NCBI GenBank assembly: GCA_039818165.1
Contig: JBCBUL010000002.1
Coordinates: 186,001 to 250,000, forward strand
Source of the DNA: UBA5336 sp039818165
GTDB taxonomy: Bacteria > Pseudomonadota > Alphaproteobacteria > Caulobacterales > Hyphomonadaceae
Reading direction: 5' to 3'
Length of the DNA stretch: 64,000 nucleotides
A model generated the notes under the pieces. The model was not told where the DNA came from, did not search any database, and saw only the letters and a list, made by a program, of their open reading frames with translations. This document shows positions 26,263-34,764 of the stretch, one piece after another; the first letter of the stretch is position 1, and every line of letters starts with the position of its first letter. Position numbers and translations under genes: made by a program.

Positions 26263-26275
26263 TTATTGTGAATAA
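26263..26275. promoter_or_regulatory. AT-rich dyad between araC-type and cupin genes
   Basis: TTATT-GTG-AATAA, a perfect 5-3-5 inverted repeat in the 132-nt divergent spacer. It is unusually AT-rich for this genome. It may be a binding site for the adjacent regulator or a -10 region; cannot be decided by eye. Confidence 0.3.
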
Positions 26276-26328
26276 GGGACAGCTGACGTCCGGTGCAGTC
26301 AGTCTCAACATGCCCAACGAGCCACGCC

Positions 26329-26847
26329 ATGCCTAAAGTTGACCGCGCCACCGCCCCCCGCACCGAACGCCAGGCCTATCCCGGAAAACTTGTGAACCGG
26401 ACCAATGGCTGCTGGAAAACCCGCCTTGGCGATCCCGTCGGCTTGACCCAGATGGGGGTCGGTGAAGTCACTCTCGCGCCCGGAAGCGCTACCGGCCTCC
26501 TGCACTACCATCATGGGGCCGATGAGATGATCTACGTTCTGGAAGGTGAGGTTGTCCTTGTGGAGGAAGGCCAGCCCGACACGACACTGGTCACTGGAGA
26601 CGCGGCTGGCTGGAAAGCGGGGGACAGAATGGGCCACACGATCGAAAACCGGTCTGACACCCCTGCTCGTATTCTGGAGATCGGGACTCGCCCACCAGAA
26701 GACACGGCGATCTATGTGGGATACGACCTGCTCTATCGCGCAAAATATGGGACAGACATCGCCATCCGCTCACGCGCGGGTCGGGCCTATGCTGCCGGCG
26801 AAGAAGTGCCCCAGATCGAAGATCCAGAAATCGAAGATCGGGGCTAG
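26329..26847 (+). CDS. Cupin domain protein
   Basis: A 172-residue single-domain cupin. Motif 1 reads GLLHYHHGADEMIYVLEGEV, with the metal-binding His pair and Glu, and motif 2 GDAAGWKAGDRMGHTIENRS supplies the last His. The C-terminus (RPPEDTAIYVGYDLLYRAKYG) resembles cupins annotated as auxin-binding-like or quercetin dioxygenase-like; no substrate can be assigned. The ATG at 26329 lacks a clear Shine-Dalgarno. Its TAG stop is interlocked with the truA stop as CTAG (26844-26847). Divergent from an AraC regulator, which probably controls it. Confidence 0.85.
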   Translation: MPKVDRATAPRTERQAYPGKLVNRTNGCWKTRLGDPVGLTQMGVGEVTLAPGSATGLLHYHHGADEMIYVLEGEVVLVEEGQPDTTLVTGDAAGWKAGDRMGHTIENRSDTPARILEIGTRPPEDTAIYVGYDLLYRAKYGTDIAIRSRAGRAYAAGEEVPQIEDPEIEDRG

Positions 26848-27602
26848 GCCTGCGGGCCGTCCACCGGTGGATAATCGACGCCCGAAAGATAGAGCCCGTC
26901 TGGCGGCGCGACGGGGCCGCAGGCGCTCCGATCGGCGGCTGCAAGGATGTCTCCGATCCAGCCTGGCGCGCGTTTGCCCCGGCCCACTTCGACCAGAGAT
27001 CCGACTATGGAGCGCACTTGGCGGTGCAAGAAGGCGCGGGCGCTGCATGTGATTTCGATCCGGTCGCCGCGCCGCGTAACCGCAATGGCGTCCAATGTGC
27101 GTATTGGGCTTTCCGCTTGGCACTGGGCATCGCGAAAGGTCGTGAAGTCGTGACGCCCGACAAGGTGTTGCGCGCCCCGGTGCATCATTTCGGCGTCCAG
27201 GAACTGGGCCACCCGCCAGGCCAGTCCGGCCTCGAAGGTGAGGTCTGCGCGTCGATTTGCAATGACATAGCGATAGTGTCGCCCGACGGCTGAAAACCGG
27301 GCGTGGAACGCGTCTGAAACAGCACTGGCCCGCAAGACCGCCACAGGGTCCGGGCGCATGTGATAGTTCAGCGCGTCAGCGACGGTGTCCGCATCGCGCG
27401 GTGTGGCGAGGTCGATATGGGCAACTTGCTGCGTCGCATGCACGCCGGTATCCGTGCGCCCAGCGCCGTAGACGGTAACAGGGGCGCCATCCAGGGCCGC
27501 CGCCGCCCGCTCCAGCGTTTCCTGGACAGAAGGCTGGTCGGCCTGCCGCTGCCATCCAAAGAATGGGCGCCCATCATATTCGATGTCGAGGCGGTAGCGC
27601 AT
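26844..27602 (-). CDS. truA: tRNA pseudouridine(38-40) synthase
   Basis: The 252-residue enzyme modifies uridines 38-40 of the anticodon stem-loop. The catalytic motif YGAGRTDTGVHA places the nucleophilic Asp at residue 51; the N-terminus YRLDIEYDGRPFFGWQRQ and the later FHARFSA and ARAFLHRQVRSIVG are standard. The start codon is at 27602, sharing its A with the TAA stop of fmt (TAATG), so the two are translationally coupled. The upstream 77 codons of open frame are an fmt shadow. Confidence 0.95.
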   Translation of the reverse strand: MRYRLDIEYDGRPFFGWQRQADQPSVQETLERAAAALDGAPVTVYGAGRTDTGVHATQQVAHIDLATPRDADTVADALNYHMRPDPVAVLRASAVSDAFHARFSAVGRHYRYVIANRRADLTFEAGLAWRVAQFLDAEMMHRGAQHLVGRHDFTTFRDAQCQAESPIRTLDAIAVTRRGDRIEITCSARAFLHRQVRSIVGSLVEVGRGKRAPGWIGDILAAADRSACGPVAPPDGLYLSGVDYPPVDGPQA

Positions 27603-28549
27603 TATGCAAGGCGCGTGGCGCGGGAGATGGGGGACCCACGCAGGAAATCTGTGGCCGCCATTGGCCCACGGCCGGGGCGTTGGAGGCGCTGGATTTGCAC
27701 GGCGCCGGACCCGCAGGCGATTGTCAGTTTGTCGTCGAGCACATCTCCCGGTGCGGCATTGGCCTCGCCATCTGCAAGGCAGCTCATAAGGGCCTTTACG
27801 CGCAAGGGCGCGTCTTCGCCGGACGGGGTCCATTCAAACCATGCCCCCGGAAACGGCGACAGCCCACGGATCTGCCAATCCACCTGCTCAGCCGGTTTTG
27901 ACCAATCGATGCGCTGGTCCTGCGCGGTGATTTTCGCCGCATATGTCACCCCGTTTTCAGGCTGTGCAACGGGCTCCAATGCCCCCTCCGCCCAGCCTGC
28001 CAGAGCGCGGGGGGCAAGTTCAGCAGCTAGTCCCGCCAGCCGGTCATGCAGATCGCCCGCCGTATCAAACGGAAAGATGCGGCACGTTTCTGAGGCCAGC
28101 ACGGGTCCTGTGTCGAGCCCGGCTTCCATCACCATGGCATCAACGCCGGTCATGTCATCACCGGCCATGATGGCGCGCTGGATCGGCGCAGCGCCGCGCC
28201 AACGAGGAAGGGTCGAGCCATGGAGGTTCATCGCCCCAATTCGCGGAGCATCCAGAATCGCCTGGGGCAGGATCAGCCCATAGGCGATGACCACGGCAGC
28301 GTCGAGTTCGAGCGCCGCGAAGTCTGCCTGGGCGTCGGCGCTCTTCAGGGACTTTGGTGTACGCACCTCCAGCCCGAGCGCTTCGGCGTGGGCATGGACG
28401 TCGGTCTGGCGTAGTTTCTTGCCCCGACCGGCAGGTTTTGGCGGCTGCGTGTAGACGCAGGCGATATCATGGCCTGCCGCCAAAAGCGCATCCAGTGTCG
28501 GGATGGAAAAGGCTGGACTGCCCATGAAGGCGAGGCGCAGGGATGTCAT
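27602..28549 (-). CDS. fmt: Methionyl-tRNA formyltransferase
   Basis: The 315-residue enzyme formylates initiator Met-tRNA with 10-formyl-THF. Seen: LRLAFMGSPAFSIPTLDAL, CVYTQPPKPAGRGKKL, AYGLILPQAIL and NLHGSTLPRWRGAAPIQRAI with the catalytic Asn-His pair. The C-terminal OB-like domain is complete. Its ATG is overlapped by the stop of a 58-residue gene (ATGA), and its stop overlaps the truA start, making def, the small gene, fmt and truA one continuous coupled unit. Confidence 0.96.
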   Translation of the reverse strand: MTSLRLAFMGSPAFSIPTLDALLAAGHDIACVYTQPPKPAGRGKKLRQTDVHAHAEALGLEVRTPKSLKSADAQADFAALELDAAVVIAYGLILPQAILDAPRIGAMNLHGSTLPRWRGAAPIQRAIMAGDDMTGVDAMVMEAGLDTGPVLASETCRIFPFDTAGDLHDRLAGLAAELAPRALAGWAEGALEPVAQPENGVTYAAKITAQDQRIDWSKPAEQVDWQIRGLSPFPGAWFEWTPSGEDAPLRVKALMSCLADGEANAAPGDVLDDKLTIACGSGAVQIQRLQRPGRGPMAATDFLRGSPISRATRLA

Positions 28550-28722
28550 TGGGGAAACTCACATTCGCCAGAAACTGCCCGCCAGTCGCCGCCGCGCTCA
28601 GCACATTGAGCCGGTGAGCGATCGGCGCGTTGGTGGTCTAGCCACCACACGGCCGTCAGGGCGCATCCCAGAAACAACGCAGCCCCGCAACAGGCCAAGA
28701 TCCAACTGCGCAGAGCGGTCAC
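28546..28722 (-). CDS. 58-residue membrane microprotein between def and fmt
   Basis: Translating the 170-nt gap between def and fmt gives an uninterrupted 58-codon frame. Its GTG start (28722-28720) overlaps the def stop as GTGA and its TGA stop (28548-28546) overlaps the fmt ATG as ATGA, so it is coupled on both sides. The product has one hydrophobic segment (residues about 7-28, including Cys11, Cys12 and Cys20) and a short outside tail with CAERGGDWRAVSGECEF, in which Cys40 and Cys54 could form a disulfide. I do not know the family. A TGGTGG/CCACCA hairpin lies inside the gene at 28631-28647. Confidence 0.75.
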   Translation of the reverse strand: MTALRSWILACCGAALFLGCALTAVWWLDHQRADRSPAQCAERGGDWRAVSGECEFPQ

Positions 28723-29249
28723 GCGGCCTGCGTACGCGATTTCTGACGTTGGGCTTTTCGCACTTTTTCGACCGCGCGCTGGCGCTTCAGCCGCGATAGA
28801 TAATCGATGAAGAGCGTACCTTCGAGGTGATCCATTTCATGCTGAATGCATACGGCAAAGAGCCCTTCCGCCCATTCTTCAACAGCGTTGCCATCATAAT
28901 CGAGATACCGCAGGCGGCAGCGGATTGGTCGATCCACCTCGTCAAAAACGTCGGGAACCGAGAGGCATCCTTCCTCATAGGGCGCGACCTCCTCCACCGT
29001 TTCTAGAATTTCCGGATTCACGAAGTAGCGTGGCGCGGGTTCTTCCTTGTCGGAGGCCAGGTCCATGACGATGATCCGCAGAGGAACGCCAACTTGAATC
29101 GCGGCGAGGCCGATCCCTGGCGCGGCGTACATGGTCTCCAGCATATCATCCATGAGCGCGCGATGCTCATCGGTCACGCCGCCTTCAATGGGGCGCGAGA
29201 CCTCTTTGAGACGCGGGTCGGGAACTGTCAGTATTTCGCAAATAGCCAT
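28719..29249 (-). CDS. def: Peptide deformylase
   Basis: The 176-residue metalloenzyme removes the formyl group from nascent N-terminal methionine. All three motifs are exact: GIGLAAIQVG (45-54), EGCLSVP (93-99) and HEMDH (137-141), supplying Cys and two His metal ligands plus the catalytic Glu. The C-terminus is a basic tail rich in Arg, Lys and Gln. It precedes the microprotein and fmt, so formylation and deformylation genes are adjacent. rmuC lies 60 nt upstream; a weak CGCCT/AGGCG hairpin at 29268-29280 separates them. Confidence 0.97.
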   Translation of the reverse strand: MAICEILTVPDPRLKEVSRPIEGGVTDEHRALMDDMLETMYAAPGIGLAAIQVGVPLRIIVMDLASDKEEPAPRYFVNPEILETVEEVAPYEEGCLSVPDVFDEVDRPIRCRLRYLDYDGNAVEEWAEGLFAVCIQHEMDHLEGTLFIDYLSRLKRQRAVEKVRKAQRQKSRTQAA

Positions 29250-29309
29250 TCGGATTAGGTATGAAACCGCCTTTCAGGCGTCAATGGCACGCTGATGAAA
29301 ACACAGCGA

Positions 29310-30671
29310 TCACGCCGCTTCGTCCTTATCGGTGTTGAACTGCAATTCCCCTGTGCGGTCCGGCAGGCGCGAGGTTTCTTCCAGGGGCGCAAGATCTGGC
29401 AGTTCCTTTGGCCCGGTCTCGGCGATCTGCAGGTCTTCAAACTTGCGCGCCTTGGGCAGTACATTGCGCTGGAGCGACCCGACCATGGAATTGTAGCTTC
29501 CCACGGCCGAGTTCAGGGATTTCCCGGTTCGCTCCACATGCTGGCCCATGGTGCGCAAGGCATCATAGAGTTCCTGACCGAGCTTGGCCGCTTCCAAAGC
29601 ATTGCGAGCCGCTTCCTCCTGGCGCCAACCATAAGCGACAGCCTTGGCCAGGGCGATCAGCGTCGAAGGGGTTACAATGAGGACGCGGTTTCGGGCCGCG
29701 AAATCAAAAAGATCCCGGTCGACTTCAAGCGCCCCGGCGTAGAAATTCTCGCCAGGGACATACATGGCGACGAAGTCCACCCGGTCATCAAAGCTGCGCC
29801 AATACTCCTTGCTGGACAAGCGTCTCACATGATCGCGCATTTTTCGCGCATGGGCCGCCAGATGCTGCTGGCGCAGGCTCATATCGGCTTCCTCGCCCGC
29901 ACGCAGGAAGTCTTCAACGCTCACCTTCGCATCAATGACAATCTCACGCCCACCCGGCAGGCGCACAACCACATCGGGACGTTTGGCGCCGCTTTCGCTG
30001 GCATCGTGAACCTGTTCCACAAAGTCTGAGTGTGACGACAGCCCCGCCATCTCCAAAACGTTTTTGAGGGACTCTTCCCCCCAGCGACCGCCACCCTTCG
30101 GTGCAGACAGCGCAGTCACTAATTTACCCGTGACAGACCGCGTCTGTTCCAATTGCTGGCTGATGGCCTTCACTTGTTCGAAAATCGCAGTTTTGTCCTG
30201 GGTGCGCACCTTCTCAAGGGCGTCGACCCGTGCCTTGAAGTCCTCAAAATTCTTGCCGATCGGCTCCATGAGCTTGGCGAGATTGCCCTTGGCGGCCGCA
30301 TCATGGCGCTTGAAGGTCTCGTCGGCGCGGTCGAGGAAACTCTTATGGGCTGCTTCCACGGCCTTGTTCGCCATAGCGATAAAGTCCCGGCGTTCAGATT
30401 CCTGGCGTGCTTCCGCTGCAGCCAGAGCCTTCTCTGCGTCCATCACCTGGGTCTTCAAAACCTCCTGGTCGCCCTCCGCCAGTTCAAGTGTCTCACCCAA
30501 CCGTTGGTGATCGGCCTCAGCCTGCTGAAGTTTTGCCGCAAGTGCCTGCGCCTCGCCCTGGTAAATGGAGCGAAGCCAGAGGAGCGCCCCGAGGCTGGCG
30601 GCGAGCATGAATGCGAGCCACACATGAACCGCGTCATACGCAGTCTGACCGATGGTTACGACAGGCTCCAT
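29310..30671 (-). CDS. rmuC: DNA recombination protein RmuC homologue
   Basis: The 453-residue protein has an N-terminal transmembrane helix (about 15-33), a long coiled coil (about 40-190, rich in Ala, Glu and Gln) and the RmuC nuclease-like domain: APKGGGRWGEESLKNVLEMAGL, RPDVVVRLPGGREIVIDAKVS (in pieces) and VDFVAMYVPGENFYAGAL. The family limits inversions at short repeats in E. coli and has been linked to defence against foreign DNA; biochemistry is thin. ATG 30671 has GGGAGG upstream, so the extra six codons of open frame are not used. Confidence 0.92.
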   Translation of the reverse strand: MEPVVTIGQTAYDAVHVWLAFMLAASLGALLWLRSIYQGEAQALAAKLQQAEADHQRLGETLELAEGDQEVLKTQVMDAEKALAAAEARQESERRDFIAMANKAVEAAHKSFLDRADETFKRHDAAAKGNLAKLMEPIGKNFEDFKARVDALEKVRTQDKTAIFEQVKAISQQLEQTRSVTGKLVTALSAPKGGGRWGEESLKNVLEMAGLSSHSDFVEQVHDASESGAKRPDVVVRLPGGREIVIDAKVSVEDFLRAGEEADMSLRQQHLAAHARKMRDHVRRLSSKEYWRSFDDRVDFVAMYVPGENFYAGALEVDRDLFDFAARNRVLIVTPSTLIALAKAVAYGWRQEEAARNALEAAKLGQELYDALRTMGQHVERTGKSLNSAVGSYNSMVGSLQRNVLPKARKFEDLQIAETGPKELPDLAPLEETSRLPDRTGELQFNTDKDEAA

Positions 30672-30808
30672 GGGACCTCCCAAGCACAAAAATGGAACAT
30701 ATACTGAACGCTACTTATGGTAAACCCTGCCTCCTCGCACGATTTTCCGACGCGCCCTTGACTTCAGGCTCCTGACCAAGCGCACTGCCCCTGTTGGGGG
30801 ACTGTGTT

Positions 30809-31444
30809 TTGCGTTGGATTTTTCTCGTTTTAGCGGGATTCGGACTGGTGGCATGCCAGAGCCAACCCCAGCCCGTTGCGCCGCCTTCCATTTCGACCAG
30901 CATTGTTGTTCTGCCCGTTCAGGCGAAAGCTGGCTCAATCAAGCTTTCCGGCGAGTATGCGCCGCGCGGAGATTGGGAAAGCGCGATTGAGGACCACCTG
31001 ACATCGGCGCTGATTGATGCGCTTAAGGCCCTAGGCATCGGCGTTTCGGCGCCTTCGTTGGCGGTTCCCAAAGAAGTGTCGTTGCGAGCTGAAATGGTTC
31101 TGCCGCAAGCAAACGCTTTCCGCGAACTTCCCACGGCTGATAGTGCGGACGAGTGGAGTGTCGGCGCTCTTCCCCTTTCTGATCAGATCGTTCTGCTGAC
31201 CGTTCACGAGACTGAGTTGAAGACGGGTGGACACCAGATCGCTCAAATTGGATTGGGTCTGAGCTTTGCAAACCCACGCCTTCCGGAACGTGGTGACACG
31301 GTGACGTATCTGGCGCTGGTTGAGGGCGATACCGGCACTCTAATCTGGACCGCCCAGCTGAGCGGCGGTGATGCGCGCACGCCCGAAAACGCCGCCGCCC
31401 TCGCCGCGCGGCTCGCCCCGCTGCTTCAGGGCCAAACGCCATGA
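30809..31444 (+). CDS. Lipoprotein of unknown function (first of a coupled pair)
   Basis: A 211-residue protein with a lipoprotein signal (RWIFLVLAGFGLVAC, Cys16 in the LVAC lipobox). The start is TTG at 30809 with GGGGGA about 7 nt before; a TTG at 30794 is in frame but its signal would be less regular. The mature part begins with a Gln/Pro stretch, then a mixed alpha/beta domain (about 35-205) with PVQAKAGSIKLSGEYAPRGDW and a helix LTSALIDALKALGIGVS. I recognise no family. Its TGA overlaps the ATG of the next lipoprotein as ATGA. Confidence 0.75.
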   Translation: MRWIFLVLAGFGLVACQSQPQPVAPPSISTSIVVLPVQAKAGSIKLSGEYAPRGDWESAIEDHLTSALIDALKALGIGVSAPSLAVPKEVSLRAEMVLPQANAFRELPTADSADEWSVGALPLSDQIVLLTVHETELKTGGHQIAQIGLGLSFANPRLPERGDTVTYLALVEGDTGTLIWTAQLSGGDARTPENAAALAARLAPLLQGQTP

Positions 31445-31998
31445 GATCGCTTTGGAGCTTTTTCCTGCTGTGTCTTTCAGGCTGCAGTGCTGTCCCGGAC
31501 GTGGAGCTCGCGCCGCAGTATCTTCAGTCGACCTTTCGTCCGCCCTTCACGGTTCAAGGTGCGTGGAGTCATTTTCCCGATGCCCTGGACGGACGAACGA
31601 CACGCGGACAGCACCTGACCCGGCATGGGCTAGCGCTTGATCGGGTCTGGGTGGTTTCAGGTCTTCGGCCCGGCCAGCGCCTGGTGGAAGCCAGCGCCGA
31701 GACCCATGACGGCCCCATTTGGCAGGGCGAGGTTCTGCAGAAGCACATAGAAGGCAGCCTCTGGGCGCTGGGGTATGGGGGCGTGAGTTGGTCGTCTTCA
31801 CCTTCGCCAGGCCCTGGAAACTGGGGGCCAATGACCAATTTCGAGGCGCTGACAGATCGTGGGCTGTCCTATCAAGGCGCCATGCGCGCGCGCCTGGTCA
31901 ACGATCGGTTGGACCTCGTGATCTGGATTGCTGAAGCAGGCGTTTACGCCCCGCGCACACAAGCAGACGCCTACGCCATGTTGGCAGGCCTGGGTTAA
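31441..31998 (+). CDS. Lipoprotein of unknown function (second of a coupled pair)
   Basis: A 185-residue product with signal MRSLWSFFLLCLSGC (lipobox LSGC, Cys15). The mature chain has many Trp and Gly residues, for example GAWSHFPDALDGRT and SLWALGYGGVSWSSSPSPGPGNWGP (in pieces), and a C-terminal strand region LDLVIWIAEAGVYAP. No known family. Translationally coupled to the previous lipoprotein, so the two probably act together in the cell envelope. Its TAA stop interlocks with the convergent hydrolase stop as TTAA (31995-31998). Confidence 0.75.
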   Translation: MRSLWSFFLLCLSGCSAVPDVELAPQYLQSTFRPPFTVQGAWSHFPDALDGRTTRGQHLTRHGLALDRVWVVSGLRPGQRLVEASAETHDGPIWQGEVLQKHIEGSLWALGYGGVSWSSSPSPGPGNWGPMTNFEALTDRGLSYQGAMRARLVNDRLDLVIWIAEAGVYAPRTQADAYAMLAGLG

Positions 31999-32969
31999 TA
32001 CCGCGCCCCTGCCCTCAAACTACGCCGTACAGGCCCCTCATCCTCAGGCGTGAACCCCTCGAACAAGCGCGAAAGATATGACGACAACGCATCGCGCACA
32101 TCATAGGGCGCCTCCATCGGCAGGAAGTGGCTGGAGCCACGCTTGCGCTTCAGGATCAAGGACGGGACCTTCCGGATCACTTTTTCCACGACCTTGTCTG
32201 ACATCACTGAGCCGGTTTCAGCCCGTAAAATAGTGATGGGTATCTTTTTACGCCGCACCTTGCCCAGCGCGCCCCAGGGCCGATTTCTCTGGGCACCAAA
32301 GGTCGCCGCCTCCCATTTGGGCTCGCAAAGCAGCCGCCAGACCTGGGGGTCATCGTCCTCGGTGTTTTGGTCGATCCGTTCCAGGCCGTCGAGAAGATAG
32401 TCATCCAGAAACGGATCGCGCCAGGACTTGAAAGCTCCACGACCCGTATAGCGCTCTTTGGCCTCCTGCACGCTGGAAAACTCTGCGCGCCGCTTGCGGG
32501 CCTGGCGGGCCATGGGCTGTCCCTTGCGCACGCTCCAGGCAAACGGTGGCATCAAGTGCATCCAGCGATAAAAGCTCGGCGCCATCACGACGGGATCAAC
32601 AAGCACAAGCCCTTTCACAAGGTCTGGGCGCTTTCCCGCCACGAGCAACGCCACGGTACCCCCCATGGAATGCCCCCCGATAACGAGGCCGCCCGGCGCA
32701 TTGCGCTCGATCCATGCGATGACATCGTCGCGGTAGGTCTTCCAACTCTTCAGTTTGCCCGGGCGCGCCGTCAGCGTGGTGCGGCCATGGCCACGCAGGT
32801 CAATCGCCGCCACGCGTGCGCGCAGTCCCAGGGGGGCCAGAATGGATTGGTAGGTAACAGCGTTGAACCCCGTGGCGTGGAGCCAGAGCGCTGCAAAGGG
32901 TTTTACCGGATCACCAAACTCAACACCGGCAAACTCTCCATCGTCAGAGGCGTGGCGGAAACGTCTCAT
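31995..32969 (-). CDS. Alpha/beta hydrolase
   Basis: A 324-residue protein with the hydrolase core: ALWLHATGFNAVTYQ (oxyanion region), AAIDLRGHGRT, the nucleophile elbow GGHSMGGTVALL with Ser in GHSMGG, and a probable catalytic His near GSSHFLPMEAP. A lid rich in Arg, Lys and Trp lies between about 150 and 235. No signal peptide. Substrate unknown; esterase or lipase-like activity is the family expectation. The start codon overlaps the stop of the upstream DUF4197 gene (ATGA, 32966-32969). Confidence 0.87.
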   Translation of the reverse strand: MRRFRHASDDGEFAGVEFGDPVKPFAALWLHATGFNAVTYQSILAPLGLRARVAAIDLRGHGRTTLTARPGKLKSWKTYRDDVIAWIERNAPGGLVIGGHSMGGTVALLVAGKRPDLVKGLVLVDPVVMAPSFYRWMHLMPPFAWSVRKGQPMARQARKRRAEFSSVQEAKERYTGRGAFKSWRDPFLDDYLLDGLERIDQNTEDDDPQVWRLLCEPKWEAATFGAQRNRPWGALGKVRRKKIPITILRAETGSVMSDKVVEKVIRKVPSLILKRKRGSSHFLPMEAPYDVRDALSSYLSRLFEGFTPEDEGPVRRSLRAGARY

Positions 32970-33733
32970 GCGTTGGCGGCTCCGAAGACTTTACGCAGCA
33001 GTTCCGTTGTCCGCGCAACCGGCTCATCGCGAATGCGTTTTTCTTCGGCCGCGACATAGAGGAACAGACCGTCCAGGCCGAAGTTCACAGCGCTTGTGGT
33101 CAGATCATCGCGCAGCGATGTCGAAAGACCGCCCAGTCCGTTGCGCTGGGCCACGCTGTCGAGCGCCGTGTAAGCGCCTGAAGTTTCAAGAGCGTCTCGG
33201 ATGTAGGGCGTGAGCGCCTGACGCAGACCGCTTTCGGTCTTGCCCCGCAGGAAGTCCGTTGCCGCCGTGTCGCCGCCCTGGAGAATTCCCAATGCGTCTT
33301 CCAATGTAATCGACCGAACCGCATTGATCACAAGGGTTTTGGCCTGGGGGACGGCTGCTTCCGCGCCGCGGTTCAGGCGCAGTTGTAAGTCGTCCAGCGG
33401 CGCGGAAAGTCCGACGCGCTGCAGGCCGTCCTGGATTTCCCCGAGACGTCCGGGCAGCGGAATGCGGATTTGCGGGTCGCCGAAATAGCCGTCGACCTGG
33501 CCCAGATCCAGCGCAACACGTTCCGTTCCGATCGTCAGCGCCTCACGCAGGCCGGCTTCAATTTCGAACTGCGTAAGCCCCGCCCCGTCCTGGCCCGCGG
33601 CAATCTCGCCCAACACGCCGATGACGCCCGCCAGGTCGCCGGACCCGCTCGTGCCCGTAGTCTGGCAGCCGGAAAGAGACGCGAGCGCGCCAAACGCGAG
33701 CCCCCAGACTGCGTGCATTTGTCGATGGATCAT
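32966..33733 (-). CDS. DUF4197 family lipoprotein
   Basis: A 255-residue protein with a signal ending LASLSGC (lipobox Cys23). The mature part follows the DUF4197 pattern: LTQFEIEAGLREALTIGTERV, GYFGDPQIRIPLPGRL, AVPQAKTLVINAVRSITLEDALGIL (in pieces), GGDTAATDFLR and C-terminal GLFLYVAAEEKRIRDEPVARTTELLRKVF. Function of the family is unknown. The ATG at 33733 has AAGGA upstream. It is coupled by ATGA to the hydrolase gene that follows. Confidence 0.87.
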   Translation of the reverse strand: MIHRQMHAVWGLAFGALASLSGCQTTGTSGSGDLAGVIGVLGEIAAGQDGAGLTQFEIEAGLREALTIGTERVALDLGQVDGYFGDPQIRIPLPGRLGEIQDGLQRVGLSAPLDDLQLRLNRGAEAAVPQAKTLVINAVRSITLEDALGILQGGDTAATDFLRGKTESGLRQALTPYIRDALETSGAYTALDSVAQRNGLGGLSTSLRDDLTTSAVNFGLDGLFLYVAAEEKRIRDEPVARTTELLRKVFGAANA

Positions 33734-33900
33734 GGCCGTTGGTCCTTATCAACAGTTTCAATTGGGCGTTTGCACTTACAAAGCCGATTTGGCCGCACGC
33801 GCAAAGGGTCTGCCTGCGCCAAGTGCTGCATCACGCTGCGGCATGGTGGTCGCAAAAGAGGTCTTATCGTACACTATCATGAAACCGGAGGAGACCTGCC

Positions 33901-34749
33901 ATGCTTGCCAAGACATATGAGTGTTTCACCGTCGAAATCGAGGACAAGGTCGCTCACATTCGCCTGTCCCGCGGCGATGCTCTCAATACGATGACCAAGG
34001 CGTTCTGGAATGAATTGCCCGAAATCGTTCGCACCATCGACCGGGACGTACTCGCCCGCGTGATTGTGATCTCAGCTGATGGCAAGCATTTCTCAGCCGG
34101 CATGGATCTCGCCAATTTCGGCGACGGGTCGGTGACTGCGAAAGCGGCAGACAAATGGGTCGCAGCAGAACAGTTCCGAAGCAATGTCAAACAGATCCAG
34201 TCTAGCTTCAACGCGCTGGAGGAGGCGCGCATGCCTGTTCTTTTCGCCTGCCAGGGCGGGGTGATCGGCGGCGCGATTGACATGATCAGCGCGGGCGACA
34301 TCCGCTGGTGCACGGCAGACGCCTGGTTCTGCATTCAGGAGACCAATATCGCGATGACCGCCGATGTGGGCACGTTTCCGCGCCTGCAGCGCTACATCCC
34401 CGAGGGCTGGGTGAAAGAGATGGCCTATACGGGCCGGCGCCTCGGCGCGGCGCAGGCCAAGGAAATCGGTCTCGTGAACGATGTGTACGACACCCATGAG
34501 GCCATGATGGACGCCGTCATGGCCACCGCGCGTGATATCGCCTCAAAGGACCCGCTGGCGGTGACCGGCTGCAAGGCACTGATCAATTATGGCCGCGACC
34601 ACTCCACGGCCGACACGCTCGACTATATCGGCGTCTGGAACGCCGGCATGATCCCCCCGGGCCATATGCAGGAAGCTTTCAAGGCAAAGATGGAAAAGCG
34701 CGAGCCGGAATTCCCTGATTTGGCGCCGCTGCGCGATACGCCGATGTGA
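33901..34749 (+). CDS. Crotonase family, delta(3,5)-delta(2,4)-dienoyl-CoA isomerase-like
   Basis: The 282-residue enzyme has the crotonase fold: VISADGKHFSAGMDL (oxyanion hole) and CQGGVIGGAIDMISAGDIRW. Asp127, Glu147 and Asp155 keep exactly the 20 and 8 residue spacing of the catalytic Asp176, Glu196 and Asp204 of mammalian dienoyl-CoA isomerase (ECH1), and MTADVGTFPRL matches its LAADVGTLQRL region. That favours isomerisation of 3,5-dienoyl-CoA in unsaturated fatty acid oxidation over simple hydration. GGAGG lies 10 nt before the ATG. Monocistronic-looking, with a 167-nt divergent spacer upstream. Confidence 0.88.
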   Translation: MLAKTYECFTVEIEDKVAHIRLSRGDALNTMTKAFWNELPEIVRTIDRDVLARVIVISADGKHFSAGMDLANFGDGSVTAKAADKWVAAEQFRSNVKQIQSSFNALEEARMPVLFACQGGVIGGAIDMISAGDIRWCTADAWFCIQETNIAMTADVGTFPRLQRYIPEGWVKEMAYTGRRLGAAQAKEIGLVNDVYDTHEAMMDAVMATARDIASKDPLAVTGCKALINYGRDHSTADTLDYIGVWNAGMIPPGHMQEAFKAKMEKREPEFPDLAPLRDTPM

Positions 34750-34764
34750 TCGGTCAAATACGGA

